Origin: CAZMGV01 sp964565925
GTDB lineage: Bacteria; JAGRBM01; JAHCIT01
Direction of reading: 5' to 3'
DNA: 64,000 bases
Assembly: GCA_964565925.1 (NCBI GenBank)
Contig: CAZMGV010000016.1
Location: 1-64,000 of the forward strand
Shown here piece after piece: positions 34,736 through 42,781 of the stretch. How positions within the stretch are numbered: position 1 is the stretch's first letter; each line of letters starts with the position of its first letter. The position numbers were made by a program, and so were the translations under genes. A model generated the notes under the pieces. It saw nothing but the letters and a program-made list of their open reading frames with translations. It did no database searches and was not told where the DNA came from.

Positions 34736-36390
34736 CACTCTTTCTCCGCGGGGCCGGAATAAAGCGCGCTGTGCGAAAGCTGCCAGCGCGCAACCTGGTT
34801 CCAGAACGACTCGCCACCCTCGTCTCCCTTCCACGGGAGTAGCAGCAGGCGCAGCCGGTCGGCGGACTGGCGGTTGCAGAACGTCTGGAAGGTTTCCCCG
34901 TCCCGGCGCCGTCTCAGAAAGCTCGAAATCACAAAACCGAGTACGCCGTTCAGATTGTCCACCGGGACCTTGGAAACGAGCGCCTTCGCGAGGGACGCGG
35001 AAGGCCCCGTCCCGCCGCCCACCTGTATTTCGAACGCTTCAGTCCGTTTCCCGTCGATTGTGACGGTGGAGCCGAGCAGCCCGATGTCGGCCACCTGGTG
35101 GTGCCCGCAGCCGTTCTGGCAGCCGGAGATGTGGATGAAGAGCGGATCGATATTCGGGAACCGCTTCTCCAGATATGTGGCGATCTCTACCGACCGGTCC
35201 TTGGTCTCAGCCATTCCGAACTTGCAGTGGGTCTTCCCCGTGCAGGCGGCGACACCAGACAGGAAGGCCGACCGTCCGGTGCTGAATCCGGCCGCCGTGG
35301 CCGTCCGGACCAGCGCTTCGACCGCCTCTTTCGGGACGTCGGAGATGATCAGGTTCTGGTGATGGGTAATCCGCAGATCTCCGCTGCCGAAATCCACCGA
35401 CAGCTTCGCCAGCGTCTCGGCCTGTTCCGGCGTCAGGTTTCCGGAGGGCACCGAAAGGCCGAGCATCATCCTGCCCGGAGTCCGCTGCTCGGTGAGTCCC
35501 AGATGGTCGTGTTCCGAGTCACCGTATTCGAGCACCGGCATGGGATAGGGGTCGAGCGCCGTTTTCATCCGCCCGGTGAGTTCGCTCCGGAACCGGTCGA
35601 TTCCCCATTCGTTGATCAGGTGCGCCAGACGGGCGTGGTGCCGGTCGGTCCGGCAGCCGGTTTCATTGAACAGCTCCACCGCCGTGCAGGCGACCTCGAT
35701 CACCCGGTCTGCCGGAATAAAGTAGCCGAAGTCGCGGGCGAGGAACGGCGACCGCCCGAGCACGCCTCCAATGTAGAGGCAGAACCCGACCGTCCCCCAG
35801 GCGCGGACCGCGACGAACCCGAGGTCGTGGATCTCGGGATGCACGCAGTAGGTCCCGCAGGCGGAGAGCGCCACGTTGAACTTGCGCGGCAGATTCTTGA
35901 AATCGTCCCTGTCCAGATAGGTCTGGCGCAGTGTCGCCACCAGATCGCGCGTATCGAGCAGCGCCCGGGCATTCAGCCCATCAATCGGGCAGGCGGTGAT
36001 ATTACGGATGTTGTCGGCGCCGCTGCAGGCGGCGGTGAGCCCGGCGGCCTCGATGTCTTCCAGGGCCGCTTCGGCACTCTGCGGTTTCACGCCGCGGATC
36101 TGGAGGCCCTGCCGGGTAGTCAGCGAGACAACCGGGTCCCCCCGCATGCGCGCAAGGTTGGCGACGGAGGCAAACTGCTTTGCCGAAATCCGGCCGCCTT
36201 CCGTCTTGATCCGGACCATGAAGGCGTCTTCGTGAGGCTGGCCGTGGAACAGCCCCTCCCACTTGAACCGGAACGCATCATCTTTCGAGACCTTGCCGGC
36301 TCCGTCAGCCGCGAACTTTTTCAGGTCAGACCGCATCTCAAGCGGGTTGCGATCTTTCTTCAGTGTTTCTTCGCGGGTGAGTGTCGCCAT
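34735..36390 (-). CDS. nirA: Ferredoxin-type nitrite reductase (siroheme/[4Fe-4S])
   Basis: Reduces nitrite to ammonium with six electrons from ferredoxin. 551 residues. It contains both halves of the nitrite/sulfite reductase ferredoxin-like repeat, a conserved TTRQGLQIRGV near residue 95, and the siroheme/iron-sulphur cysteines C-x5-C (ACTGKTHCKF) and C-x3-C (GCQNGCGHHQ). A C-terminal tail of about 45 residues (WKGDEGGESFWNQVARW...) follows the usual end and is unexplained. GGAG lies 8 bases before the ATG. It sits directly behind the NasST-type leader and overlaps nasA by one base. Nitrite rather than sulfite is inferred from the operon. Confidence 0.92.
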   Translation of the reverse strand: MATLTREETLKKDRNPLEMRSDLKKFAADGAGKVSKDDAFRFKWEGLFHGQPHEDAFMVRIKTEGGRISAKQFASVANLARMRGDPVVSLTTRQGLQIRGVKPQSAEAALEDIEAAGLTAACSGADNIRNITACPIDGLNARALLDTRDLVATLRQTYLDRDDFKNLPRKFNVALSACGTYCVHPEIHDLGFVAVRAWGTVGFCLYIGGVLGRSPFLARDFGYFIPADRVIEVACTAVELFNETGCRTDRHHARLAHLINEWGIDRFRSELTGRMKTALDPYPMPVLEYGDSEHDHLGLTEQRTPGRMMLGLSVPSGNLTPEQAETLAKLSVDFGSGDLRITHHQNLIISDVPKEAVEALVRTATAAGFSTGRSAFLSGVAACTGKTHCKFGMAETKDRSVEIATYLEKRFPNIDPLFIHISGCQNGCGHHQVADIGLLGSTVTIDGKRTEAFEIQVGGGTGPSASLAKALVSKVPVDNLNGVLGFVISSFLRRRRDGETFQTFCNRQSADRLRLLLLPWKGDEGGESFWNQVARWQLSHSALYSGPAEKE

Positions 36391-36704
36391 ATCACGGCTC
36401 CAGAAATCTTAAGGCGTCCGTCGCAGCGAATTTCCAGTTCGCGCGTCCGGACGCCTTTGTCCTTGGAATGCAGCCTGCCCGCCTTTGGACCAGCCCATTC
36501 AGATCTATGTCAGCCGTCGGTTCGGGCCGTCCGGCTGCTGTTATCAATACAAGTGTTGTGCCATCCCCGGATTCGGGGTTTGGGCCGGTTTTTGGGCCGA
36601 AAAAGGTGGAAACCGCGTTTGAGTCCGAGGGGGAGTGGTGAAGGGAGATGCAGCCGGCGGACGGACTGCCGTGTTTATTGGCAGCTCGAAATAGGCCCCG
36701 TTGC
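36391..36704 (-). promoter_or_regulatory. Structured leader upstream of nirA, candidate NasT antitermination target
   Basis: This 314-base stretch between nasS and nirA has no convincing gene. As minus-strand RNA it holds CCCCG/CGGGG (36578-36565), CAGCCG/CGGCTG (36537-36511), a self-complementary GCGTCC/GGACGC (36454-36443) and a perfect nine-base stem pairing 36457-36449 with 36419-36411. The last two share bases 36449-36454, so they exclude each other, as in terminator/antiterminator switches. A small GCGAA/TTCGC hairpin nests in the long stem. The U tract after the last arm is weak (UUAAGAUUUCU). NasT is an ANTAR protein known to bind paired hexaloop hairpins; the exact loops were not identified here. 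Confidence 0.55.
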
Positions 36705-37886
36705 TTATTGATCCGGCAGAAACCGGCTCTTGTCGAAGCGCAAATCACGTCCCATCAGTACCGGACGGCGGGCCTGGGTCAGCGACCAGACACGGTCGTG
36801 CAGCCCCTCCGGTTTGGAATCGACCGACGGGACCGGATGGCCGATTTCGGCGGCAGCCTCCCGGTAAATATCCGGCCGGTAAGCGGCGGCGGCCGCATCC
36901 TTTGGGCTGACACCGGTTTTCACCTGCCCTGTCCGCACCATCTGCTCGGCAAACCACTGCGCATGGGAGCGCCAGGGGAACGACGCCGCGTACCGGTGGA
37001 AGACGAAAAAATCCTCATAGGTGACGGCCGGGCCATCCGCCGTGAAGCCGAACTTGCCCGTCAGCGACGGCAGGATGTCGCTGACACCGGCACCGATCCA
37101 CGGACTGATCATGACGGCGGATTCTTCGCGGTTCATCGGAGCGTCCAGCCACTCGCCCGCCTTGAGTACCGCCCGGATCAGCGCCCGGTGCGTATGGGGA
37201 TGCTGCACGGCCCAGTCGGCCCGGACCGCCAGCACCTTTTCCGGGCTGTTGTTCCAGAGATCGTATTTCGTGGTCACCACGTGGCCGAGGTTGCGGCGCA
37301 CGGCGATCGTGTTCCACGGCTCGCCCACGCAGAATCCGTCCACCAGCCCGTTTTTGAGCCCCTGCACCATCAGGGGCGGCGGCAGGACCAGTATCTTCAC
37401 GTCGCGGTCTGGGTCGATACCGGCGGCCGACATCCACCAGCGCAGTTCGTAGTGGTGGGACGAGAACGGATAGACCGAGGCGAACACCGGCGGGTTCGCA
37501 CCGGCGGCGCGGCGCCTGGCGATCACCGCCTTCAAAGGTTCAGCCGTAGACGGCGGCGCGCCGAGTCCGGCGTCCTGCATCTCAGCGCGAAGTTTCGTCG
37601 AGACGGTGATGGCGTTCCCGTTCAGGTTCAGGGAGCAGCCGGTAACGAGCGGCGGGCCGAAGCCGTCCGCCTGCATTGCCGACGCCACGACCATCCCGGC
37701 GAGCAGGTGAGCGCCGTCCAGGGCGCCAACGGCCAGCTTGTCGCGCACGTTCGCCCACGAAGGCTCCACGACCAGCGTCACCTTGAGCCCTTCAGCGTCG
37801 AACAGCCCGTGTTCCTTCGCCACGACCAGCGGGGCGCAGTCGCACAGAGGTACCATCGCGAGCAGCAGGTCGGTCTTTTCGAGCAT
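36705..37886 (-). CDS. nasS: NasS nitrate/nitrite sensor (NrtA/CmpA-like, cytoplasmic)
   Basis: 393 residues of the NrtA/CmpA solute-binding family. It begins KTDLLLAMVPLCDCAPLVVAKEHGLFDAEGLKV and continues EPSWANVRDKLAVGALDGAHLLAGM, both split features of this group. No signal peptide or lipobox is present, which distinguishes NasS from the periplasmic ABC proteins NrtA/CmpA. In the NasST system NasS holds NasT inactive until nitrate or nitrite binds. Its start overlaps the nasT stop by one base. No nitrate ABC permease genes accompany it, supporting a sensor role. Confidence 0.9.
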   Translation of the reverse strand: MLEKTDLLLAMVPLCDCAPLVVAKEHGLFDAEGLKVTLVVEPSWANVRDKLAVGALDGAHLLAGMVVASAMQADGFGPPLVTGCSLNLNGNAITVSTKLRAEMQDAGLGAPPSTAEPLKAVIARRRAAGANPPVFASVYPFSSHHYELRWWMSAAGIDPDRDVKILVLPPPLMVQGLKNGLVDGFCVGEPWNTIAVRRNLGHVVTTKYDLWNNSPEKVLAVRADWAVQHPHTHRALIRAVLKAGEWLDAPMNREESAVMISPWIGAGVSDILPSLTGKFGFTADGPAVTYEDFFVFHRYAASFPWRSHAQWFAEQMVRTGQVKTGVSPKDAAAAAYRPDIYREAAAEIGHPVPSVDSKPEGLHDRVWSLTQARRPVLMGRDLRFDKSRFLPDQ

Positions 37887-38488
37887 CAGAGCACCTCGTC
37901 TGCGTCGATGATCCGCTTCGCCACATCCACGAGCCGCTGGTTGCGGTCCATGGCCAGCTTGCGGAGCGACTGATAGGCGGCTTCTTCGGTGAACCCCTTG
38001 CGCCGCATGAAGATTCCCTTGGCCCTCTCGATAGTCTTGCGGTCGGCCAGCGTGTTACGCGCCTCTTCCAGCTCGCGCCGAAGCGACTGGAACGCCTCGA
38101 ACCGGGTGACGGCCGCTTCCAGAACCGGCTTCACGCGCGTCGCATTGAGACCATCCACCACATAGGCGCTGACCCCGGCTTGCACGGCCGCGCGGGTCAT
38201 CTCGGCATCGCTGCGGTCCACGAACATGACGACCGGCTTGGGCCGTTCACGCGAGAGCTTGCGCATCCCCTCGAGTGCATCTCGAGTAGGTGACTCCATG
38301 TCCACGATGATCACATCGGGATTAAGCCTCTCGACCTGGTTCTCCAGATCGGCATGATTACCCAGGACGCCGACAATCTCGTGCCCGCCGGATGAGAGCG
38401 CGGTCATCACCATCGAGGCACGCTCGGCGTTCTCGTCTATCAGAAGTATTCGAAGCGTTCCCGTCAATCGTGCATATCCGGGAGGCAA
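37886..38488 (-). CDS. nasT: NasT, ANTAR-domain transcription antiterminator
   Basis: About 200 residues. The N-terminal pseudo-receiver shows ILLIDEN, VIIVDMESPTRDALEGM and GVSAYVVDGL. The C-terminal ANTAR RNA-binding domain (about 137-197) shows RKTIERAKGIFMRRKGFTEEAAYQSLRKLAMD...VAKRII. ANTAR proteins bind leader RNA and prevent termination. With NasS this makes nitrate-responsive control of nirA-nasA-narK likely. The called start is TTG 38488; a TTG seven codons in is an alternative. The region around it forms a hairpin containing the Shine-Dalgarno. Confidence 0.9.
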   Translation of the reverse strand: MPPGYARLTGTLRILLIDENAERASMVMTALSSGGHEIVGVLGNHADLENQVERLNPDVIIVDMESPTRDALEGMRKLSRERPKPVVMFVDRSDAEMTRAAVQAGVSAYVVDGLNATRVKPVLEAAVTRFEAFQSLRRELEEARNTLADRKTIERAKGIFMRRKGFTEEAAYQSLRKLAMDRNQRLVDVAKRIIDADEVL

Positions 38489-38496
38489 TGGCCTCC
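38481..38496 (-). promoter_or_regulatory. Hairpin enclosing the nasT ribosome site and start codon
   Basis: On the minus strand GGAGGC-CATT-GCCTCC is a perfect six-base stem with a four-base loop. The GGAGG Shine-Dalgarno lies in the 5' arm, and the UUG start begins in the loop and runs into the 3' arm. Folding would hide both, suggesting low or controlled translation of NasT. Confidence 0.45.
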
Positions 38497-38616
38497 ATCA
38501 ATTGAGATGAAATTGAGCAGGCCTGCATCGCTGCCGCCGTTTTTCAGCGGTGACAGCCGATCTGCCACTGAAATGAGCAAGGGGCGGGCCAAATTCCGGT
38601 AATTGGACGGATGGTC

Positions 38617-39579
38617 TTACGGAATCAGGACGATCTTTCCCTTTACGCGACCGGACTGGCTTAAGGCGTGGGCCTTCTCGGCGTCGGCGAGCGGGAACTT
38701 CTCGGAGACCAGCACCTTGATCCGGTCGGCGGCAATCGCATCGACCAGCGGCTTCAATGCCGCGCCGGTGGGAATTCCCATGATCATGCGGGTCTTGAAC
38801 GGCGGCAGGAACGCCTGCACGGCGTCGGACGCGTTGTGGGGCGAGATGCTCGCGTGGCGGCCGCCGGGGACCAGCAGTTCCCGGCACCGGGCAGGGGAAT
38901 ATTCCCCCACGGCATCGACGACCACCTGGTAGGGTCCGAACGCTTTCGCCTGACTCAGGGCGTCTCCCTTGCCGTAGTCGATCACTTCGTCGGCGCCGAG
39001 GGATTTCACCAGCTCGGCATTTCGCGACGAGCAGACTCCGACGGTGAATCCTCCGCACACATGTTTGGCGATCTGGACGGCCAGGTGGCCGACGCCGCCG
39101 GAGGCGCCGAGAATGAGCGCCCGCTGGCCGCGCTTGAGGCGCCCGGTCCCGACCACGGCGTTCCACGCCGTGACGCCCGCGATCGGCAGCGCGCCGGCGG
39201 CGACGAGGTCGAACCCCTCCGGGAGCGGGCAGACCTGCGATTCGGAAACCACCACCGTGTCGGCATAACTGCCGCCCTGGCCCATGAACACCCGGGTGGC
39301 ACCGGCGACGGGATCGCCGCGCTTCACGCGTTTGACGCCGCGGCCGGTCGCCTCGACGATCCCGGCGAAATCCATTCCCAGCTGCACCATCCCGGACGGT
39401 CTCAGGACGCGCCAGGCGAGGAGCGCCGGTCCCGGAGCGATCAGTTTCCAGTCGACCGGGTTCACCCCGACCGCCTTGATGGCGATCCGCACCTCGCCGG
39501 ACCCGGGTTCGGGTGTCGGGAGTTCGACCAGTTCCAGCGCGCCGTCATCCGAACCAAGCCTTTTTACGATCGCCTTCAT
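38617..39579 (-). CDS. NADP-dependent MDR-superfamily (quinone-oxidoreductase-like) enzyme
   Basis: 320 residues, medium-chain reductase without the structural-zinc cysteine cluster. Landmarks are AIKAVGVNPVDWKLIAPG, LGMDFAGIVEATGRGV, GALPIAGVTAWNAVV, and the nucleotide-binding ILGASGGVGHLAVQIAKH near residues 150-167, followed by SSRNAELVKSLGADEVIDY. Members reduce quinones, enones or similar substrates with NADPH; the actual substrate is not evident. It is a single gene with 128 bases to nasT and about 50 bases from the frameshifted gene upstream of it. Confidence 0.87.
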   Translation of the reverse strand: MKAIVKRLGSDDGALELVELPTPEPGSGEVRIAIKAVGVNPVDWKLIAPGPALLAWRVLRPSGMVQLGMDFAGIVEATGRGVKRVKRGDPVAGATRVFMGQGGSYADTVVVSESQVCPLPEGFDLVAAGALPIAGVTAWNAVVGTGRLKRGQRALILGASGGVGHLAVQIAKHVCGGFTVGVCSSRNAELVKSLGADEVIDYGKGDALSQAKAFGPYQVVVDAVGEYSPARCRELLVPGGRHASISPHNASDAVQAFLPPFKTRMIMGIPTGAALKPLVDAIAADRIKVLVSEKFPLADAEKAHALSQSGRVKGKIVLIP

Positions 39580-39629
39580 GGGTGATCCCCTCTCAGGCGC
39601 CGATAGTATCCCGAGAAACGGCGGTTGTG

Positions 39630-40348
39630 CTACTGCGGTTTACGGTAGATGAATTCCATATCGGGCCGTTCCGTCGCGTAATAGTGCAGCCAGATGTAGG
39701 CATGACCGAAAGCGGCGGCGATCAGGGCGCCCGTCGAGCCCAGCAGCAGTGCCAGACCCCACGGCCCGAGGAAAGCCACCCCGTACATGCCGTTACCCGT
39801 CCAGCGGAAGATTCCTTCCCTGACCAGCGGCAGGGTCCGGTAGCGTTCCTCGAAATGGTCCGCTCCGGCCGCCCGGCTCAGGCCGAAGTAACGGGCGACG
39901 CTGAACATTGCGTAGGCGGACAGCACCAGCAGCAGGGCGCCAGGGACGAGCCTTGACGCCGGGGGCAGGTTCAGTGAACCCCGGCTGGCCCACGCCAGCG
40001 GGATGAACGGTACGAGACGGCCCGCAATAAGAATGAAGAACCGGCCCGGTATCCGGCGAAGCCGATCGTGCGGCTGACCGCTCTGGAATGGAGCAGTTCC
40101 AGACGCCAGCAGACCCACACATAGGTCTGGTGCACAACCGGAACCGCGATGGATCCCCAGAACCACCCGTCGCTGCCGATTCCCAGAAAGGTTCCCGGCA
40201 GCGGTGCGGCCGCCGCCCAGGCCCGCCAGGAAAAAAGCAGCAGCAGGGCGAGACCAGCTGCGTGAAGCGCCTGTCCGGTCCAGAAAGACAGTTTAGGTGT
40301 GCCGGGTTCCAATCCGGTCAATCTAAGCCGGAGGCGAGGGCCGGACAA
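39630..40348 (-). pseudogene. Frameshifted PEMT/ICMT-like membrane methyltransferase
   Basis: Two overlapping minus-strand frames join into one plausible protein. The first, from about 40348 (TTG), reads HAAGLALLLLFSWRAWA...HQTYVWVCWRLELLHSRAVSRTIGFAGYRAG. The second continues FFILIAGRLVPFIPLAWASRG...SVARYFGLSRAAG and ends with YYATERPDMEFIYRKPQ. TERPDMxxIY near the end is typical of phospholipid/isoprenylcysteine-type membrane methyltransferases. The join lies near 40030-40060, where the sense changes from GYRAGSSFLL to IPGRFFILIAG, so a single-base insertion or deletion explains it. Five or so membrane segments are predicted. It may be a true pseudogene, a programmed shift or a sequencing error. 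Confidence 0.75.
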
Positions 40349-40436
40349 CGAACGAAGTTCCGCTGCGAACCTTGCCGATCAGGTCGGTGAAATAGATCAG
40401 CAATTATCAATGGTTATGTGATTTGAAAGTTCCGGC

Positions 40437-40465
40437 TTGCCCCGGACGGCCGGATCCGGTATAAA
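40437..40465 (+). promoter_or_regulatory. Sigma-70-type promoter of the tetR-MBL operon
   Basis: TTGCCC (40437-40442), exactly 17 bases, then TATAAA (40460-40465). The spacer contains the perfect palindrome CCGGATCCGG (40450-40459). Initiation would fall near 40472, inside the 22-base palindrome. Confidence 0.65.
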
Positions 40466-40467
40466 AA

Positions 40468-40489
40468 TAGAATTAGAATTCTAATTCTA
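40468..40489. promoter_or_regulatory. Perfect 22-bp palindrome, probable TetR operator
   Basis: The half-site TAGAATTAGAA (40468-40478) is followed immediately by its exact reverse complement (40479-40489). It starts two bases after the -10 box and ends 19 bases before the GTG of the TetR-family gene, an ideal place for autorepression by blocking initiation. Confidence 0.75.
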
Positions 40490-40508
40490 ATAAAGGGAGA
40501 GCGGTCAG

Positions 40509-41141
40509 GTGAAACGCGCAGCGGTATGGGTCCGGGTGCCGAAGCAGGTCCGCAGCCAGCGGACGCTGGACGCGTTTCTGGACGCGACGGAAAGGCTCCT
40601 CGGCAGGCGCGCGTTTCACGAGATCACGGTGAACGAGATTATCGAGGAAGCCGGGTCGAGCGCGGGATCGTTCTATGCACGTTTCAAGGACAAACGGGCG
40701 CTGCTTCATGAACTGCACGAGCGGCTGGGCGTCCGGATTGACGCCATGGCCGACCGGCTGGTTCCGGAGACTGAAGGCGCGGGCGCAGAGGACGCGGTGA
40801 GAATGATCGTGACGGCCATCGTGACCGAGCACGGGAAGAGCCGGGGCGTGCTCCGGGCGGCCCTGATGGAGTCGCTGCAGGACCCGCTTTTCCTCGCGCG
40901 CGCGGCCCGTCATGTCCTGAGACTCCGGGAGGCGGTGATCGGGGTGCTGCGTCCCTACCGCGGCGAACAGGTCCGCGCGTCCTTCGATGCCTCCGTCAGT
41001 TTCGGACTCGGGCTGGTCGTCGCGGCTCTCGATCAGCGGATGTTCCTGCCGGTGAAGACCGGCCGCGCGGGCGAAGCCGACGAAGCGGAACTGATTGCCC
41101 GGCTGACGGACTGTTTCACGCGCTACTTGCAGCTTGCCTAG
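40509..41141 (+). CDS. TetR-family repressor
   Basis: 210 residues. The N-terminal HTH reads TLDAFLDATERLLGRRAFHEITVNEIIEEAGSSAGSFYARFKDKRALL in the usual TetR order (helices 1-3, about residues 19-65); the rest is an all-helical ligand domain with no recognisable ligand. GTG start with GGGAGAG upstream. It is the first gene of a plus-strand unit with the MBL-fold lipoprotein (9 bases on), a membrane protein and a FAH-family enzyme, and probably represses this unit through the 22-bp palindrome. Confidence 0.9.
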   Translation: MKRAAVWVRVPKQVRSQRTLDAFLDATERLLGRRAFHEITVNEIIEEAGSSAGSFYARFKDKRALLHELHERLGVRIDAMADRLVPETEGAGAEDAVRMIVTAIVTEHGKSRGVLRAALMESLQDPLFLARAARHVLRLREAVIGVLRPYRGEQVRASFDASVSFGLGLVVAALDQRMFLPVKTGRAGEADEAELIARLTDCFTRYLQLA

Positions 41142-41150
41142 GAGACACCG

Positions 41151-42191
41151 GTGGTACGATTTTCTGCACTGTTTCGGGCCGCCGCCGTGCTGCTGGTGTT
41201 AATGGCAGGCGGATGCACCGGCACGCTGGTCGAAAGGGCGGCCGACCGCGCCGTGGAGGAAACGCACACCGAACTGTTCGGTGACGGCCGGATGCATGCC
41301 TTCCTGTGCGGGACCGGGATTCCGCTGTCGGTCAGAGGAAGGGCCGGCGCCTGTACGGCCGTGATCGCCGCTGGGCAGTTCATCCTGGTGGATACGGGGC
41401 AGGGCTCCTGGGCGAATATCGCCGCCGAGCGGCTCCCGGCGGGCCGGTTGTCGGCGATCCTCCTGACGCATTTTCATTCCGATCATATCGCGGAACTGGG
41501 AGAGGCAGCGACGCAGAGCTGGGTCCGGGGCCGGACGGGGATGCTCGATGTCTATGGCCCGGCCGGGGTCGAACAGGTGGTTGAGGGATTTAACACCGCC
41601 TACGGACTGGACCGGGGCTACCGGGTCGCCCATCACGGGGCGGAGCATATGCCGCCAGATGCGGGCCGTCTGCAGAGTCACACCGTTTCACTTCCGGCCC
41701 CGGATGCAGCCGCCGTTGTGATCGAGAAGGACGGACTTCGCGTGACGGCCTTTGCCGTAGACCACGAACCCGCCTCGCCCGCCTACGGGTACCGTTTCGA
41801 ATACCGCGGCAAAGTGCTGGTGCTCAGCGGCGATACGGCAAAAAGCGAGAATCTCGTCCGGCATGCATCCGGTGCCGACGTGTTGATTCACGAGGTGGTC
41901 GCCAAACATCTGGCGTCGATCAGCACGGACCGTTTGAAAGAACTGGGACAGACGAGACTCGCCCGAATGGCTGAAGACGCACTGTCTTACCACACCTCGG
42001 CGGCGGAGGCGGTCGAGGTGGCCCGGCGCTCGGGGGCGAAAAAACTGGTATTCACCCACCTGGCTCCGGCGCTGTCACCGTTGATGCCGGATCTCGTGAT
42101 GCGGTGGGTGTTCTTTGACAGTCTGCGAACCGGATTTGACGGGCCGGTGGTGTTCGGGACCGACGGTATGTGGATTCATGCGGGGTCATAA
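41151..42191 (+). CDS. MBL-fold hydrolase, predicted lipoprotein
   Basis: 346 residues. A lipobox (VLMAGGC, Cys22) predicts export and lipid anchoring. The metallo-beta-lactamase fold shows LVDTGQGSWANI, the metal motif THFHSDH near residues 105-111, AVDHEPASPAYGYRFEYRGK, LSGDT with the bridging Asp, and a late VFTHLAP His. The layout resembles RNase Z/phosphodiesterase- or lactonase-like members rather than true beta-lactamases; export argues against a tRNA-processing role. GTG start with AGGAGA. It follows the TetR gene by 9 bases. Confidence 0.85.
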   Translation: MVRFSALFRAAAVLLVLMAGGCTGTLVERAADRAVEETHTELFGDGRMHAFLCGTGIPLSVRGRAGACTAVIAAGQFILVDTGQGSWANIAAERLPAGRLSAILLTHFHSDHIAELGEAATQSWVRGRTGMLDVYGPAGVEQVVEGFNTAYGLDRGYRVAHHGAEHMPPDAGRLQSHTVSLPAPDAAAVVIEKDGLRVTAFAVDHEPASPAYGYRFEYRGKVLVLSGDTAKSENLVRHASGADVLIHEVVAKHLASISTDRLKELGQTRLARMAEDALSYHTSAAEAVEVARRSGAKKLVFTHLAPALSPLMPDLVMRWVFFDSLRTGFDGPVVFGTDGMWIHAGS

Positions 42192-42241
42192 AGGTCCTGC
42201 ATACAGACGCGGCGGCGTGGGTCGCCGCAAGGAGTAGGCAG

Positions 42242-42781
42242 ATGGGTGTGATGGAGAAGTTCCGTGCGAAGGCGGGTACGTGGCGCGTGATCGCGGTGAG
42301 CGGGACCGTTTATGTAATCTCGCAAGCGATCATCGGCAGTATCCTGCATGTGCTGGGGCCGGAGAAAGTGCTGCGGATGCAGACGTCGATCTCCGATACG
42401 GTTGTGAGGGAGACGTTCGCCGAATGGCGGCAGGCGGGCCTGCTCGGCCGCTACGCGAGCCACTACTGGCTCGATTTCCCGCATGGGGTCTGGTACGGGC
42501 TTTTTCTCTCGTCGCTGCTCACCCATCTCTTTGACCGGAACGGTATTTCCGAACGGTATAACTTTCTGCTGGCGGTTCCGTTCGTAGCCGCCGCCTGCGA
42601 CATCGTCGAGAATCTCTGCCATCTGTCGTTCCTGGCGAACGAAGCAAATATCACTCCCGCACTGGTGGCGGTGAGCGGTACCTCCTCGATTCTCAAATGG
42701 TCGCTGGCAGGGCTCAGTGTCATCGCTATCGGAATTCTCGTGGCGCGGTCGCTGCTCCACCGCCAGGAGGCGACCGCGTGA
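42242..42781 (+). CDS. Conserved-looking four-helix membrane protein of unknown function
   Basis: Not assigned to a named family. 179 residues from ATG 42242, chosen because AGGAG lies 7 bases upstream; the frame is open further back but overlaps the MBL gene. Four hydrophobic segments are seen (about 15-38, 80-97, 105-130, 145-170). Conserved-looking motifs are YWLDFPHGVWYGLFLSSL and AACDIVENLCHLSFL, with charged Asp/Glu residues inside or beside membrane segments. The stop overlaps the next start (GTGA), so it is co-translated with the FAH-family enzyme. Confidence 0.75.
   Translation: MGVMEKFRAKAGTWRVIAVSGTVYVISQAIIGSILHVLGPEKVLRMQTSISDTVVRETFAEWRQAGLLGRYASHYWLDFPHGVWYGLFLSSLLTHLFDRNGISERYNFLLAVPFVAAACDIVENLCHLSFLANEANITPALVAVSGTSSILKWSLAGLSVIAIGILVARSLLHRQEATA

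Noticed and set aside
34736..34834. Upstream start for the fused nitrate reductase
   Set aside because: It lies inside nirA. The ATG at 34735 overlaps the nirA stop by one base, has GGAG upstream and begins just before the iron-sulphur motif.
36392..36748. 118-codon minus-strand open frame in the nirA leader
   Set aside because: It overlaps the end of nasS, has no ribosome site or family likeness, and lies over predicted leader hairpins.
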